From Tetracentron sinense (lineage: Eukaryota > Streptophyta > Magnoliopsida > Trochodendrales > Trochodendraceae), in NCBI GenBank assembly GCA_015143295.1, contig CM026571.1, forward strand, positions 9,924,501-9,988,500: DNA of 64,000 nucleotides, given 5' to 3'. Below are positions 1 to 12,500 of the stretch, piece by piece; the first letter of the stretch is position 1; each line of letters starts with the position of its first letter. The notes under the pieces were generated by a model. The model was not told the origin of the DNA. It searched no databases and saw nothing but the letters and a program-made list of their open reading frames with translations. The translations under genes were made by a program, and so were the position numbers.

Positions 1-2837
1 CTAGCCGTTTTGGAGTCAAAGTTGGGGGCTTATTCAATTTTGATTTTATGTCAGTTTGTTGGAGAGCATTTTAGTTGGCTGTTCCCAGGAATCTATGGAT
101 CATCAGTAGGTTCAGATGATAAGGTTTTTGGGAATGACTTGGGGGATGTGAGTGTTAGATGGGAAGCCTTGTGGTGTTTGAGAGAGGCTTTTAATATTCA
201 ATTTTCAAATAAGAGAAAAAGAGGAGGGGGGAGGTGTCCTCTTAGTGCAAAAATGAGGAGATTTGGGGAATTCATAAAATGCCATATTTTCAATTCACTT
301 GGCCGACAAATTTGGTAGCAAGCAAATTGGATAGATTCCTTGTCAGTCTGGAGTGGGATAAGACAATTCCCAAATTGTTCTTAGGAGGCTCTCTCGACAC
401 CCACCTGAGATCACTTCCCAATTGATTTGGTGTCTGGATGCTTTAGAGGAGGGCCCACTCCATTCATATTTGCGAATATGTGGCTTGAGGATGAGAAATT
501 TTAGAAGTTAGTGGCAGAGGTTTGGAATATACAAAGGTTCTGAGAATGGAAGAGATTAGTTGGAAACAGAAAACGTGGGTTCAGTGGCTAAAAGGAGATT
601 GGAACACAAAATTCTTTCATAGGATGACTAACTCTCACAGGAAAACCAATTTTATCTCCAAGTTGAAGGTTGATGGAGAGTGCACGGAGAAGTGCGAGAT
701 TAAGGGTAGCATTATCTCTTTCTATTTAGATTTGTATGGGGAGCAGGAAGCTTGGCGTCCTAAGGTTGATAGTCTTCCGTTTACGACACTATCTCCTGAG
801 AAAAGTGAGACCTTTGAGTGCCCGTTTCAGGCTGAGGAGGTTTTGAGTGCCATTCATGCCTTCGGTATTAAGTGGTGCCATTGGATGAAGATGTGTATAT
901 CATCGGTGTCCTTTTCAATTCTTGTTCATGGCAACCTAGTGGGTTTCTTTCAGAGCTCTTGAGGGGTTGAGATAGGGGGATCCCATAGTCTCAGAGGCTT
1001 TGAGTCAGATGCTCTCAAAAGCTAATGAGTAGGTGTTCGAAGGGTTATCCATAGGCAAGATACTCTGTGCATTTCTCATCTTCAGTTTCTAGACGACACC
1101 TTGATTTTCTGTGATGTGTCATGCTGAAACCTAGTTAACCTCCAATGTTTATTCAGATGTTTCGAAACCATTTCAGGTCTGAGAGTCAATTTAGCCAATC
1201 AGAGATTATGATGGTGGGTGGGGTCCCAGACATTGATCAGTCAGTTGGGTGTCTAAGGTGCAGAATGAAACATTACCTTTCGTCTATCTAGGCATGCCTC
1301 TTGGGGCAGGGTTTAAAGCTAAATTGGTAGGACCCCAGTTTTGGAGAGGTTTGCAAAAAGGCTGTCAGGTTGGAAATCATTTCTTCTTTCAAAAGGTGGT
1401 GAATTGACTCTCATCAAGAGTACCCTCAACAACCTCTCCACTTATTTAATGTATGCCCTTACAATTCCCAGTCAATTGTTGTCTCCTTAGAGAAATTGCA
1501 GAGAAACTTTCTCTGGAACGACAAAGGTGATAAGTACAAGTATCATTTGGTGGATTGGGATAGGATTTGTCAGCCTAGGAGTGAGGGGTGGGGGTCTCAA
1601 TCTATCGCTAGCTCTAGTGAACAAGGCTTTGCTAGGAAAATGGGTCTGGAGATTTAGAGAGGAAAGAGAGCTTATGACAAGCTGTTATTGTGGCCAAATA
1701 TGGTGAGCTTTAATGTTGGGCTCCATGGGACGTCAAAGACTCCCATGGGATTGGCTTATGGAAGGGTTGACAATTGCCAGTCTGGTTGTGCCCAACATCA
1801 AGTTTAAGGTGGGTTGTGGTTCAAAGGTTAGATTTTGAAAGTATGTGTTGTGTGGCTCTTTTAAGCTTCAAGACGAGTTCAACAACATCTTCCATTTTGC
1901 AGTGGATAAGGATGCCTCAGTAGAGGGCTATTTCCAAGCAAGCGAGGCTGAGATGGTTTGGTGTCCAAAGTGAGACGAGATTTGAATGACTGGAAGTAGA
2001 GGTCTTGACTAGGCTTCTAGGGCGTCTTGAATCTTCTCATGTGTGTACTTAGGGCAGAGATGTTAGAGTTTGGTTTAGATGCAACAATGGGTGTGTGTAC
2101 TTAGGGCAAAGATGTTAGAGTTTGGTTTAGATGCAACAATGGGTGATTCTCAGAACAATCACTGTTATGATCATTTGAGTTAGTTCCTTCCAGTTCTTTT
2201 CCTCACAGAGTCATAGGTTGGTTTGGAATCCTGATATTCCTTCTAGGATATCTTTCTTCATTTGGAATGTGGCTTTGAACAAGATTCTAACTTGTGATCA
2301 TTTGAAAAGTAGAGGGTGAACGATGGTTAACCGCTGCTACATGTGCCTTCATGCAGATGATTTTGTGAACCATCTACTTCTGCATTGTTCTATCGCGAGT
2401 GAGATTTGTTGTTTTTTTTTTCTCTCGAGTAGTAGAATGGGTTTTCCCTTCTTCCTTTCAAAACTTCTTATCTTGTTGAGTTTTAGTTAGTGTGGATGGG
2501 GAGCGTAATGTAATTTGGTCGGTGCTTCCAGGAGCTATAACATACTCTATGGAAAGAGAGAAACAAGAAAATTTTCGAGGACCCTCCCTATTCGCCTTCT
2601 CGTATATGTTCTCATATCCGCTTGCTTGTTTTGGAATGGTGCTCCATTCAGCGAGATGGGGGGGATGTGGGGTGAGATTTGGGTTGAGCAGTGTTTTCTT
2701 TTGTCAGGGGTTCTCTTTGTATGCTTCTTGTTTTTTCTTTTTTTTTTGTGAGTTTACGCACTAGTAAAGTCCCTCTAGCTGTATTGCTTTGCCTCTTGCT
2801 CTCTCTATTTATAATACTTTGATTACCGATAAAAAAA
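1..2837 (+). mobile_element. LINE (L1-type), 3' two-thirds, degenerate
   Basis: The first 320 bases translate to part of an endonuclease domain. Bases 522-960 give the start of the reverse transcriptase region (WKQKTWVQWLKGDWNTKFFH). Bases 1270-1310 hold YLGMPLGA. Bases 2220-2400 hold the zinc-binding zf-RVT box (CYMCLHADDFVNHLLLHC), and about 2550 reads as the WKERN motif. It ends in GATTACCGATAAAAAAA, the usual plant LINE tail. Reading frames change several times and contain stops. The 5' end lies left of the window. It sits antisense in LPEAT2 intron 10. Confidence 0.88.
2040..2142 (+). repeat. 51-bp tandem duplication inside the LINE
   Basis: A block beginning GTGTGTACTTAGGGCA and ending GCAACAATGG occurs twice in a row with one or two differences, between the reverse transcriptase and zf-RVT parts. 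Confidence 0.8.
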
Positions 2838-3525
2838 CACTACATGCTCATAAGGAACTTCATTAGAATGTCTCCATTAATGCTCATGTAATGGAAGGAT
2901 GCCAACATTTTTGTAAAGAGCAATTCCATTGTGATGAAAATGACAAATAAACTAAAAAAAGGAGCTACATTTTATTTCTGGGGAGGGGAGGGATGGGTTA
3001 AAGAATTATCACTAATATAGGTGCAATTTCATCACTATTGGTAATTATATTGTTTTATTTATTTTACATACTGAAAATTAGCCAAGAGAGACTGACTTCA
3101 ATCTACAAATACAAGCACAAAAGCTACTCGCTAGTTTCCTGGAAATCTAAGAAAAATAATAGTAGAAGGTGACTACCAATGCAACTGGTTGGGTTTCCGG
3201 CAAAAAAAAAAAAAGGCTCGTGTAGATTTTCCCGTGTCACTAAGCATGTTAGGGAGTTGGTTTTGAAATGGAATATTTCGTTTGCTTTCATTCCACAACA
3301 GTGGCAAGGCGGATCCCCTCGCCGAAGGACAGTCAAATAGGAAAACAAGTGAACCCTACCATGGTTTTGATGGATACATTATAACTTGAAGATACAACAG
3401 CTGGAAAACACTTAAAATATCATAATAGAATGAGACAGCAGTTATCTTAAACATGCATAAAAGAAGAGTGCTGATATTATGAATGAGAAGGTTATAGAAA
3501 AGTGTAGACTACCCAGGCAACTAAC
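2838..3525. other. Intron 10 sequence next to exon 10
   Basis: No gene is seen. Bases 3352-3525 are intron 10 proper, because they match the copy in the CACTA element. Bases 3190-3350 weakly resemble a LINE RNase H end on the plus strand (ISFAFIPQQW). Confidence 0.5.
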
Positions 3526-3592
3526 CTTTTCTGAAAGAGGACTGGTCCTCAGCCTTAGAACCCTCAAGAAGCCATGGATTTTAACATGTCCA
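3526..3592 (-). CDS. LPEAT2: LPEAT2 exon 10, last exon in window
   Basis: This 67 bp exon follows a TTCACAG acceptor and encodes [18 protein letters not shown] then LSEK. Its GTTAGT donor opens intron 10, which runs off the window and contains a LINE. A diverged copy of this exon and its intron borders lies at 57807-58058. Confidence 0.9.
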
Positions 3593-6500
3593 CTGTGAAC
3601 AGAATGACAACATTTTCAGATTTTTCAATTTAATCTAATCAACAGAAAGCAGCTTAATTCTTATAAATGTTAGATAATATCATGTATATGTTCTTATTTC
3701 TAGAAAACATTATAATGCAAACTATATAGGAATCACATTCAAAGTTAATGATTAATTAAGGAACCCAAATCATTATCGACAAGAACTCAACAACTAAGAG
3801 CCCATTCCAATAGAATGCAGGATAAAGTTCACAATGGAAGGATTGTCTAGAGGGTATGCAAAAGGCCCATACAAAACACTAATACTTATTGCTACCATTC
3901 TTGTTAATTGATGGGTAAAACACTGTAAACTGCTTGTCATTTGTATCCACGTTAGAGGCATCTATATCTCTAGTGTCAAAAGATGATATTAATGCAACCT
4001 AAGAAAGGATTAAAACTTGGCTCAGGTTTATGAATATACGAAACATAGCCGAAGTAAGTCAGTACTATTCGACAGTCTCACTGGCTCATTTGTATGAACT
4101 TATTATGACTAGGGTTTGTATAAAAATCCCTCAAAACTCAAACGCCTCAATTAGCCAAGTAGCATCCAACTCCCCCAAGATCTAGACCCCATATTCAAGG
4201 AATGTTACAATACACCAAAAGATTTTAGTAAGTTGTTGAGCATCTAAGGGTGAACTCTGTTGTTGGAAAACCAATATGATCACAAAGATAATAAGAAAAA
4301 AATGCGATACAAAATCTATAAGAAGCCTTGTGTTTCAGTGTCTAGCAAGGCATTCATGTTTCATTCTCATTGCTTCACATGCAGTTGAGGTCCTTGAGGA
4401 TGCAAAAAAGACATAAGAGAAAAAAAGGAACTCGATATTTTATATTCCAGTTTTTACCAGCTTTTGAGCATAAATCAACCACATATGGGTCCTTGACTAC
4501 TCAGATTGGTGTAGCTATAAACAAAATACCTGGGTACTAAGAACCACATCGATTTGACGTGATCTTATCCACGTAAAGGTGAAAAACAATTGTTAAACAG
4601 TTACTTGAGCAAATGCTTGGACATTACCTGGGGTCTGGATTCATGGAGAGAAATTTTTCCAGAAATTCCACAGCTTCCAATGTGCTTATGTGGAATAACT
4701 GTACAAAGTAAGAGAAGAAATCAAATTCATTGTACATACAATTATCTAGTGCCACTATCTCAGAATGAAACGATGGCAAGATATAAGGGGTAACACTAGA
4801 GATCAGAGGGGCCAAACTCATTGGTCCTATTGGTATCCAAGAATCTAATGAAATCTTTTGTTGATGCTAATTTTGCAGTGGAAGGAAATTATGGTAATGC
4901 CATTGCTTAGAATGTAAGATGCAAATAAAGGTCCTTGGAGACTTGCAGATATTGAGAACATATATTAGGGTGTGTTTTGGCCAAGAGATTTTGTAGTCAT
5001 ATTCATGGGAGTTGCAATGATGATGCTGATTTGTTGACTAGCGATGGTGTCTTGAAAATCCTTGTACACTGAAAGTGGTTCTTACCTTATTTTTCTATTT
5101 CTCAATATAATCCCATCATTTATCAGCAAAAAAATAAAAACTAAATAAATAGATGAAATTTTTATCGCAGTGCAGAAGGCTATGTAGATGCCAGTTCATT
5201 AGATACTAACTGTTTCTCTTCCATTGAAAATTTATTCTCCCTGAATTTATCCTATTGTTCGGATGAGTCTCTTAGTGAACACGATTTGCCTGAAGGCCAT
5301 ATATGAGATAGGTAAATGAGGTTTTCATAAAATATTGAGCTTAAACATCAGTGTATTAAGCTGAGACATTCTATGTTAATCTCTGCAGGGGCAAATTTAG
5401 CCCCACAGATAGTTGTTGAAACTGTTGCAATGCTTGGATGAGTCTTTTAACAAACATAACTTGCCCAAAGATCATATATGTGAGGCAACTCAAGTTTAGT
5501 ACCAATTTTAAAACTAGGGCCTTAAACATCAGTTTCTGATACGAATACAGTATAATAAACTGGACAAGCTAGGTTTGTAATTTAGTCACAAAGATAATTG
5601 TGGAAATTGTTGCAAACATTCATACTCAACACTTATAGCTGATGGATGAAGTCACTATTACCTATAAAAAAGTGTATATATACATATAGGTCATTGTAAG
5701 AATTACCTATCAACAATTATCTTTATGACTTCCATATAAAAAGATTTCCTAAAGGACTCTCTTTGCCCAGTATCTTGAAATTCTCATTGGCACTTTTGAT
5801 GGCATGTAATTTGTAAGCAAAATTTTTTAAGGTCTAATAATGTATGTTAGGTGTTGACAATGTGTGCAACCCTCCAAAGATAATGTGTAAAATCCAACGC
5901 TCACATAATACTATCTCTAGAATCGACTTCAACGTCCAACAGACCATCAAAAGACCTATACTAGGCTACTAGCCCAGTAGCCCTATAAGAGGAGCCTCAC
6001 GTCCATTTGAGTCTTATACCAACCGGACTGGAGAAAATGTCTTGCCAACCATCGTTTCCAAAACTAAACTACAAATGTAAGAATAATACTTAATTTTGAT
6101 GACCAAAATTAAAAAATATGTAGCTTAAACTCTACAGAATAGCACATAATGCTCTTTCTATTTTCTCCTTTATTTAATTGACAAGAAAATAACATTCTAA
6201 ATACCCAGGTAATCTGTCAATAAGTAAATCGTATAATTGAATATTCTTTTATCTTGTATATTCTGCAAATAGGTAGGCGAGTAGGAAATTTGTATTTTGT
6301 TATAGAGGTACAAATATCTTTTGCATTTATTTTTATTCCATAGTTGCAGGGAAGCTATGTACAGGGTGGGAAGCTCGTTTTCCAAACTTGCTTTCTTAGA
6401 CACACTCGCTTCCTAGGAAGCTCGCTTCCATCACATCTCATCTAGTAGTCAAAGGGAGCTGTATGTGTGAAGTGATGTGGTAGACCACAATCTATAGCTT

Positions 6501-9500
6501 AGGGTGTAGACTCTAAGCAAGTATCGTCGGTTTGAAACCTAAGACACCTACTTTTCCACAAAAATCTCATGTAAGATAAAATCAAAGATATAGCTGCCCA
6601 TAAATAACATAATGGGAATGAAGAGCAAATATCTCATTTCTTGCTTCTCGTTTCCTAAGGTTTTTTTCAAGTCTCGCTTCCCGCTTCTCACTTTCGCTTT
6701 GCTTCTCGTTTTCGCTTCTCGCCCTGGTAACTATGTTTTATTCATTTTTTAAAATAAGAGCGTCCATGTGTATATATGAAGGAAAGAAAAATCAATGCTA
6801 CAAATCTCGTTCTCGGGTTTTTATCGGCCGAAGTTTTCCTCGGAAGATTTTCAAATTTGAATTTTTTTTTGCTTATTTCTCGTCTAAATCTCGGTTATGA
6901 TTAAAAAATATATTAAAATTACAAAGAATAGTAATAAATATCACCAAGTTATAAATTCATAAAATCAACAACATTGTGTATTTCTCACGATATTTTTAAA
7001 ATATTGGCTAAATCTCCCGATATTTGCAGGATAAAATGAGAAAATTATATTTCCCGCGATATTTTAAAAATCTCGTGATAAAAACAGAGTTTTAAACTTT
7101 AAATGTTTTTCTCGAGTTTTCTCGCGAGATTTGTAACAATGGATAAAATCAAGATTTTAAGATAATAGTGCTAGTCGGTATTAGATGATGCAAAGCATCA
7201 TTTGGTAGTACCAGCCACAACTCATATGTGAAGGCCAGAATTCTCAAAAGGTGGATTTAGAGTGATAAATCCCTCTACAACTTGTTTTGAATGCTCCAAC
7301 TAGAAGATAAATGGAATATAACACTTCCAGTAGTTCCCATTTCTTTTTCTGGATAGAAGAACCATCATCTTCCAGGTAAGAGATCTCATAACCATTAGAA
7401 TGAAGCTCAAATCCCTTCATGGTCAGGGTCCAGGGATAAAGAAGACACATGGAGCAAAGATGGTTTTGAGTCTTTGACAACAAAGTTGTTTGGTTTGATA
7501 GATATAGAAAGATCTTTCAATGATCTTTTACATCGTTATTTATCTATGGTGATAACCAACAGACTCAAATCAACTTGAGTCCAGTAGAGTATGGAAAATC
7601 AAAACACTTTTTTGGTGATAACAAAAGGACAACTCAAATTAACTCCAGTCCAGTATAGTATGGAAAATCAACACACTGATTTTTTTGGTTTTGACAACTT
7701 GAACATTATTCGAAATTATGGCTTCAGAAGAATATTTTAAATTTCTTCGCACAGTGCGTCTGTATGTCAATCCAATGTCACTGAAGTAAACTTATAAATG
7801 AAACCATGATCATTTGCTCATTTCTCTATAATATTTCAACGCATAGAGCATGCGCCTTGCTTTACGGGGGAATGCCAGTTAGATAACTTTTAGTATTGTC
7901 AATATCTATACTTGCCATTTGTATTCTCATGATGCTAGGCAAGATACCTATTCATAATAAAACAAGATTTTAAAGAATTCATATTAACCATTTTAACTAA
8001 AGGCCAAAACATCAAGACTAACCATTTCTACCACATACACAGATGCCTAAAAATGAATTCAATTCTAATGTCCTACAACAAATGGAAGTATTTAAATATA
8101 AAGGTATTTCATCACAAAGACTCACACTTTCCACCCTAGACATTTCCACCATATAACTTGAGGCCTTTTTCTGCAAGACATAATAGTGTTAACACATCAG
8201 TGCTAATAATTAGAAAAATTGAGTGGTTTCAATAAATGCAACATTTGAAATCAATAAGATATACCAGAAATAAAACTTATAAATACTATTACACAATTTT
8301 GAAACTGAACCATTGGGAAACAATATCACCGACTAGCGTGTTTTGAGAGGCACAACAAAGGGGTTCAGAACTTCAGATTAATTTATTAATATAAGATATT
8401 AAAAAAGAGTTGAAGAGATCCTAACTACGGGCAGACTAGAGAAAAATATTATTTCCATAGAATTAGGGTATTCAAAGTGAAAACTTATGGTTAGGATGAA
8501 GATAGGAAAAGGTCAGGAACCAAATGGTAGTCCAGTTGATGTTTGAAAATGCATGAGGAACCAGTTTGTCCTGGATGGCTAAGCTTTTCAATAAGATACT
8601 GAAGACCAAGAAAATTCCGGATGCATGGAAGAGAAGTGTTCTGGTATCCATATACAAGAAAAAAGAAGCAGAAAGTTGCACCACTATCATGGATTCATGG
8701 GATCAAATTTAGGAGCCATACTATGAGATTGCAGGAGAGAGTGATGGAACAAAAGATTAAGATAAGTAACAAGGTAATCCGAAACCAGGTTGGACTCGTG
8801 CTGGGAGGTTTATTATTGAGGCTATCTTCTTATTTAGGCTATTCATGAAGAAATTTAAATGTGACCTTTATTGACCTACATAAGGCATATGATAGAGTTC
8901 CTAGAAAGTTAACTTGTTGGATAATGGTGAAGAAATGAGTTTTGAACAAATATATTGATATCATTAAGGATATGCATGAGGGAACGATAACTACAATGAG
9001 AATAATTCGTGGTGAGACAAACAAAATCCTCAAAACAATAGGTTTAAATTGGGGCTTAGCTATTAGTCTATATCTTTTCACAGTAGTTATGGATGAAATG
9101 ATGACATTTATTCAAAAAGAACTTCCTTTGTGTATGCTATTTACAGATGACATGGAACTGGGTGATGAGTTTAGAGAGATATAACTATAGAATTAGAACT
9201 ATGGAGGAATACCTTGGATTCTAAGGGGTTTAAATTAAGATAGACTAATACAAAACATATGAAATGCAAAGGGTTCAAAATCCAAAGAGTCAACTGGACT
9301 CGAAAGTTAGCCAGGTCGAGTAAATCAGAAAACCTGATAAAAACTTGACTCAGTCTAACTCAAAAGAAAAAATATATATATATACCAATTAGGCAATTAC
9401 CAATTTTTTGACATTTTATCGAAGATCGAACTACAAATAACTTGAAAAACCTAGGTTAAAAGAACCCAAAGTAGGCTGGTTTTGCAGTCCCAAAAAAATC

Positions 9501-12500
9501 AGATGCAAAAACAATGTGACATTTGATTTTAGTTTTTGTTTAAATGAAAAGGACAAAAATAGCCTTTCATGACTCGCTAAGTCTAGCGAGTCGAAAAACT
9601 CGACTCGCTGCGACTGAGCCACCCGAGTAACTCGCTAAGTAGTGTCTCCTTTGAGTTTTGAGGCGACTCAAGTCGAGTTTCTCGTATATTGATGACCAAG
9701 AGGTACCTCAAAGTGACCAATTTTAGTATATTGGCTTGATTATGAGAGAGATTGAGGAGGATGTTCACATAGAATTAGGGATTGATGACTAAAGTGCTCT
9801 TGGAGTGTTATGTGACCAATTCATTTTGATCAAACTAAAAGAAATTTTTATGAGATGGCAATAAGACCATCCATATTTTATGGAGCGAAATGTTGTGCAA
9901 CAAAGAAGCAACATATTCATAAAATGAGTGTAGCTAAGATGATTGTTTTTATAGGTAATATAGAAATTGCATAAAACATAAGTGTAGCTAAGATAGAAGA
10001 GTGGAAAGACTAGGAAATACAAGATCATAAAATGATCACATTTAGGAGAATCTGGGAGTATCTCCAATAAGTGACAAATTAAAGGATAATTGTTTGAGAT
10101 GGTTTGAAGATGTACAATAAGACAGATGATGGCACTAGTAGGGAGTAAGTTGGTAAAAGTTGAAGGATTTTAAATGATGAGAAGGCTGAAAAGTACGTGG
10201 ATGGAGTTAGTGAGAAAAGATTTGATAATACTCAATCTAACAAAAGATATAGCTCTTGATGCAATAAAATTGGTGGAACATGATTCATGTTGCCAATCCC
10301 AATCATTAAGATAAGGCATCAATGAAGAAGAAAGAAGATTAATATACAAGAACTAGTGTATATGATGCCAAAAAAATGAAGAAGAATAAGGATTAATATA
10401 CGAGGACGGGTGGACAAGATGCCAACATTGTTTCTATGACAGACATAGAAGACGTTGAATATAAAATGGTCAAAATTTAAATCTCAAGCTTGAAAAATCA
10501 ATTGCATATCTTATTAACAGTGAGAAATTTTCATGTTTTAATCATATACTATATGTCTAGTCACTTTGTACTGAGGATGTTATTTTTTTTGCACCTGTTG
10601 ATATGAATCATTAAAATTTCATTATCAGGATTATCAGGTATTACTTAAGAGAGAAAATAGAACGGGTGGCAACTTTCAGTGTCTCTGTTTTGTGAGTATA
10701 ATTCCTTTTTCTTTTCTGTTCTAGTTATGTGGTATCATGTAAACAACCACCTGATTGAAACCAAACTGCGTCTGAAGTACCTGCCTCCATTTAAAACCAA
10801 CATATCATATAACATTCTTTCCTCACCTTTAGTTATTATAGTTATTATTACAATTTGCTGAGCATACTATCTACTTCAATTATAATTAAGCACAAATAAC
10901 TACAAATTGATTGTGGACAGCCATCCTTCACAGCAAGGCAGTAAGCTTGATGCTAGATATCAGAACAAAAATCATGGAGTACAAAAAATGGCTGCTTTGA
11001 AGACTGGAATGATGCTGGTACAAGATCAGGCTGGTGCACTAATCAATCAATCAAATATGATTAGTTCATTCTCCATACTTACTGGTACTTTAGGTGCTTT
11101 CATGAATACTATGCCATACTATTACTGGTGCGTGAACAAAATATATGCCCCATGGGGAGCACAAAAGCATCCTTTTGCATAGTCGGAACAACCAACTAAG
11201 AGCATACTTTACCACCAGAGACTCCAGTTTAAAAATCAGAAAATGAATCAATTACTAGAAGTAGTAATTACAAGAGCATTGCATTTTATAGGAAAATCTG
11301 CATGAAACATTTAAGAGAGCGCCTTCCCACAAAATCTGCATAGAATACTCGAACAATTCTCTCAACTACAGTACTTCTATCATTCAAAAGGTACCTGGCA
11401 ATTGTTTCTAAATTCACGGCTCATTAATCACGGAGGACCCAGAATTGGGTCGACAGGGAACTAAATCAACTGTTTATAACATAATTGGAATAATAACAAA
11501 GAAAGATCAGAAATAAGCACCTAGTAGCAAGATAAGTCGCAAAAGGCATAACACATAATAAGCCGGTAACTCTTACCTGTTTTGATTGTGATGCTCTGGT
11601 GAGAAGCATCAAGTCCCCATAGGAATGAGAAGTTTGTACAACATTGAGCGCATTTGCAATAACATAACTAGTCTGCAAGGTACATTCACAGGCATAATAA
11701 TAATCTAGTGGACATATTAGAAAGAAGAGGAGTTATGCATACATCCTCGGATGCAGGAGTACAAGATGGAAACCAGTTCAGCATATTGCTCTCCAAATAC
11801 CTGTTATTCTAATATTTTATGACATCTGCTACCAACAAATTATGATCGTTGTAACTCTAATATCTGGCTTAATATATATATATATATATATACAGTGGAA
11901 TTGATTACAGATAATCATATTCAACAGACAAGATAAATACAAGACGGAATTGAAAAACAAAGGAAATCCCTGAGGCACACTCCCCAACAAGGCTCTAGAA
12001 ACAACAAGAAAAAAGAAACAAAAGTATAAGAGAAATTACAAGGATAGGACTTGACAAAGCAATTCAGTTATCAAGACTCCTTCCTTCGCCAAAGAATCTG
12101 CCACCTCATCATCTGATCTGGGAACCCAAGAGAAATAAATAGTCTTTTGATTCACCAAGTCCTTAATCTTCTTGATGGCATAGGCAAGTTTCCACGGGCA
12201 TGATCAAGACCGGAACCCAAAAGGATAGCATTCTTTGAGTTTTCTTCAATAACGATAGAGGAGATACCCAAACTAGAGAGCAAGAGGCTAACCTTAATAG
12301 CAAGAATCATAGCGTGGTTGGAAGTCACAACACCAACCAGACCCTAGAAATGGAGAATGATGCCACCTTCACTACTTGTGATGACACCACCAACCCCAGC
12401 CTGCCCCTGGTTGCCCAAAGAGCTTCCATGCAATTGAGCTTCACGTGCAGGGGTGGGGGAATCTGTAAAAATCCTGTTATTCCTCTCCTCCAAGATAATC

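Noticed and set aside
3190-3370. Possible LINE RNase H piece on plus strand
   Set aside because: Only a dozen residues resemble the domain and the frame shifts at once. Too weak to call as a feature of its own.
10907-11182. 91-codon open frame in intron 7
   Set aside because: No family resemblance, no splice or promoter context. It lies inside an LPEAT2 intron.
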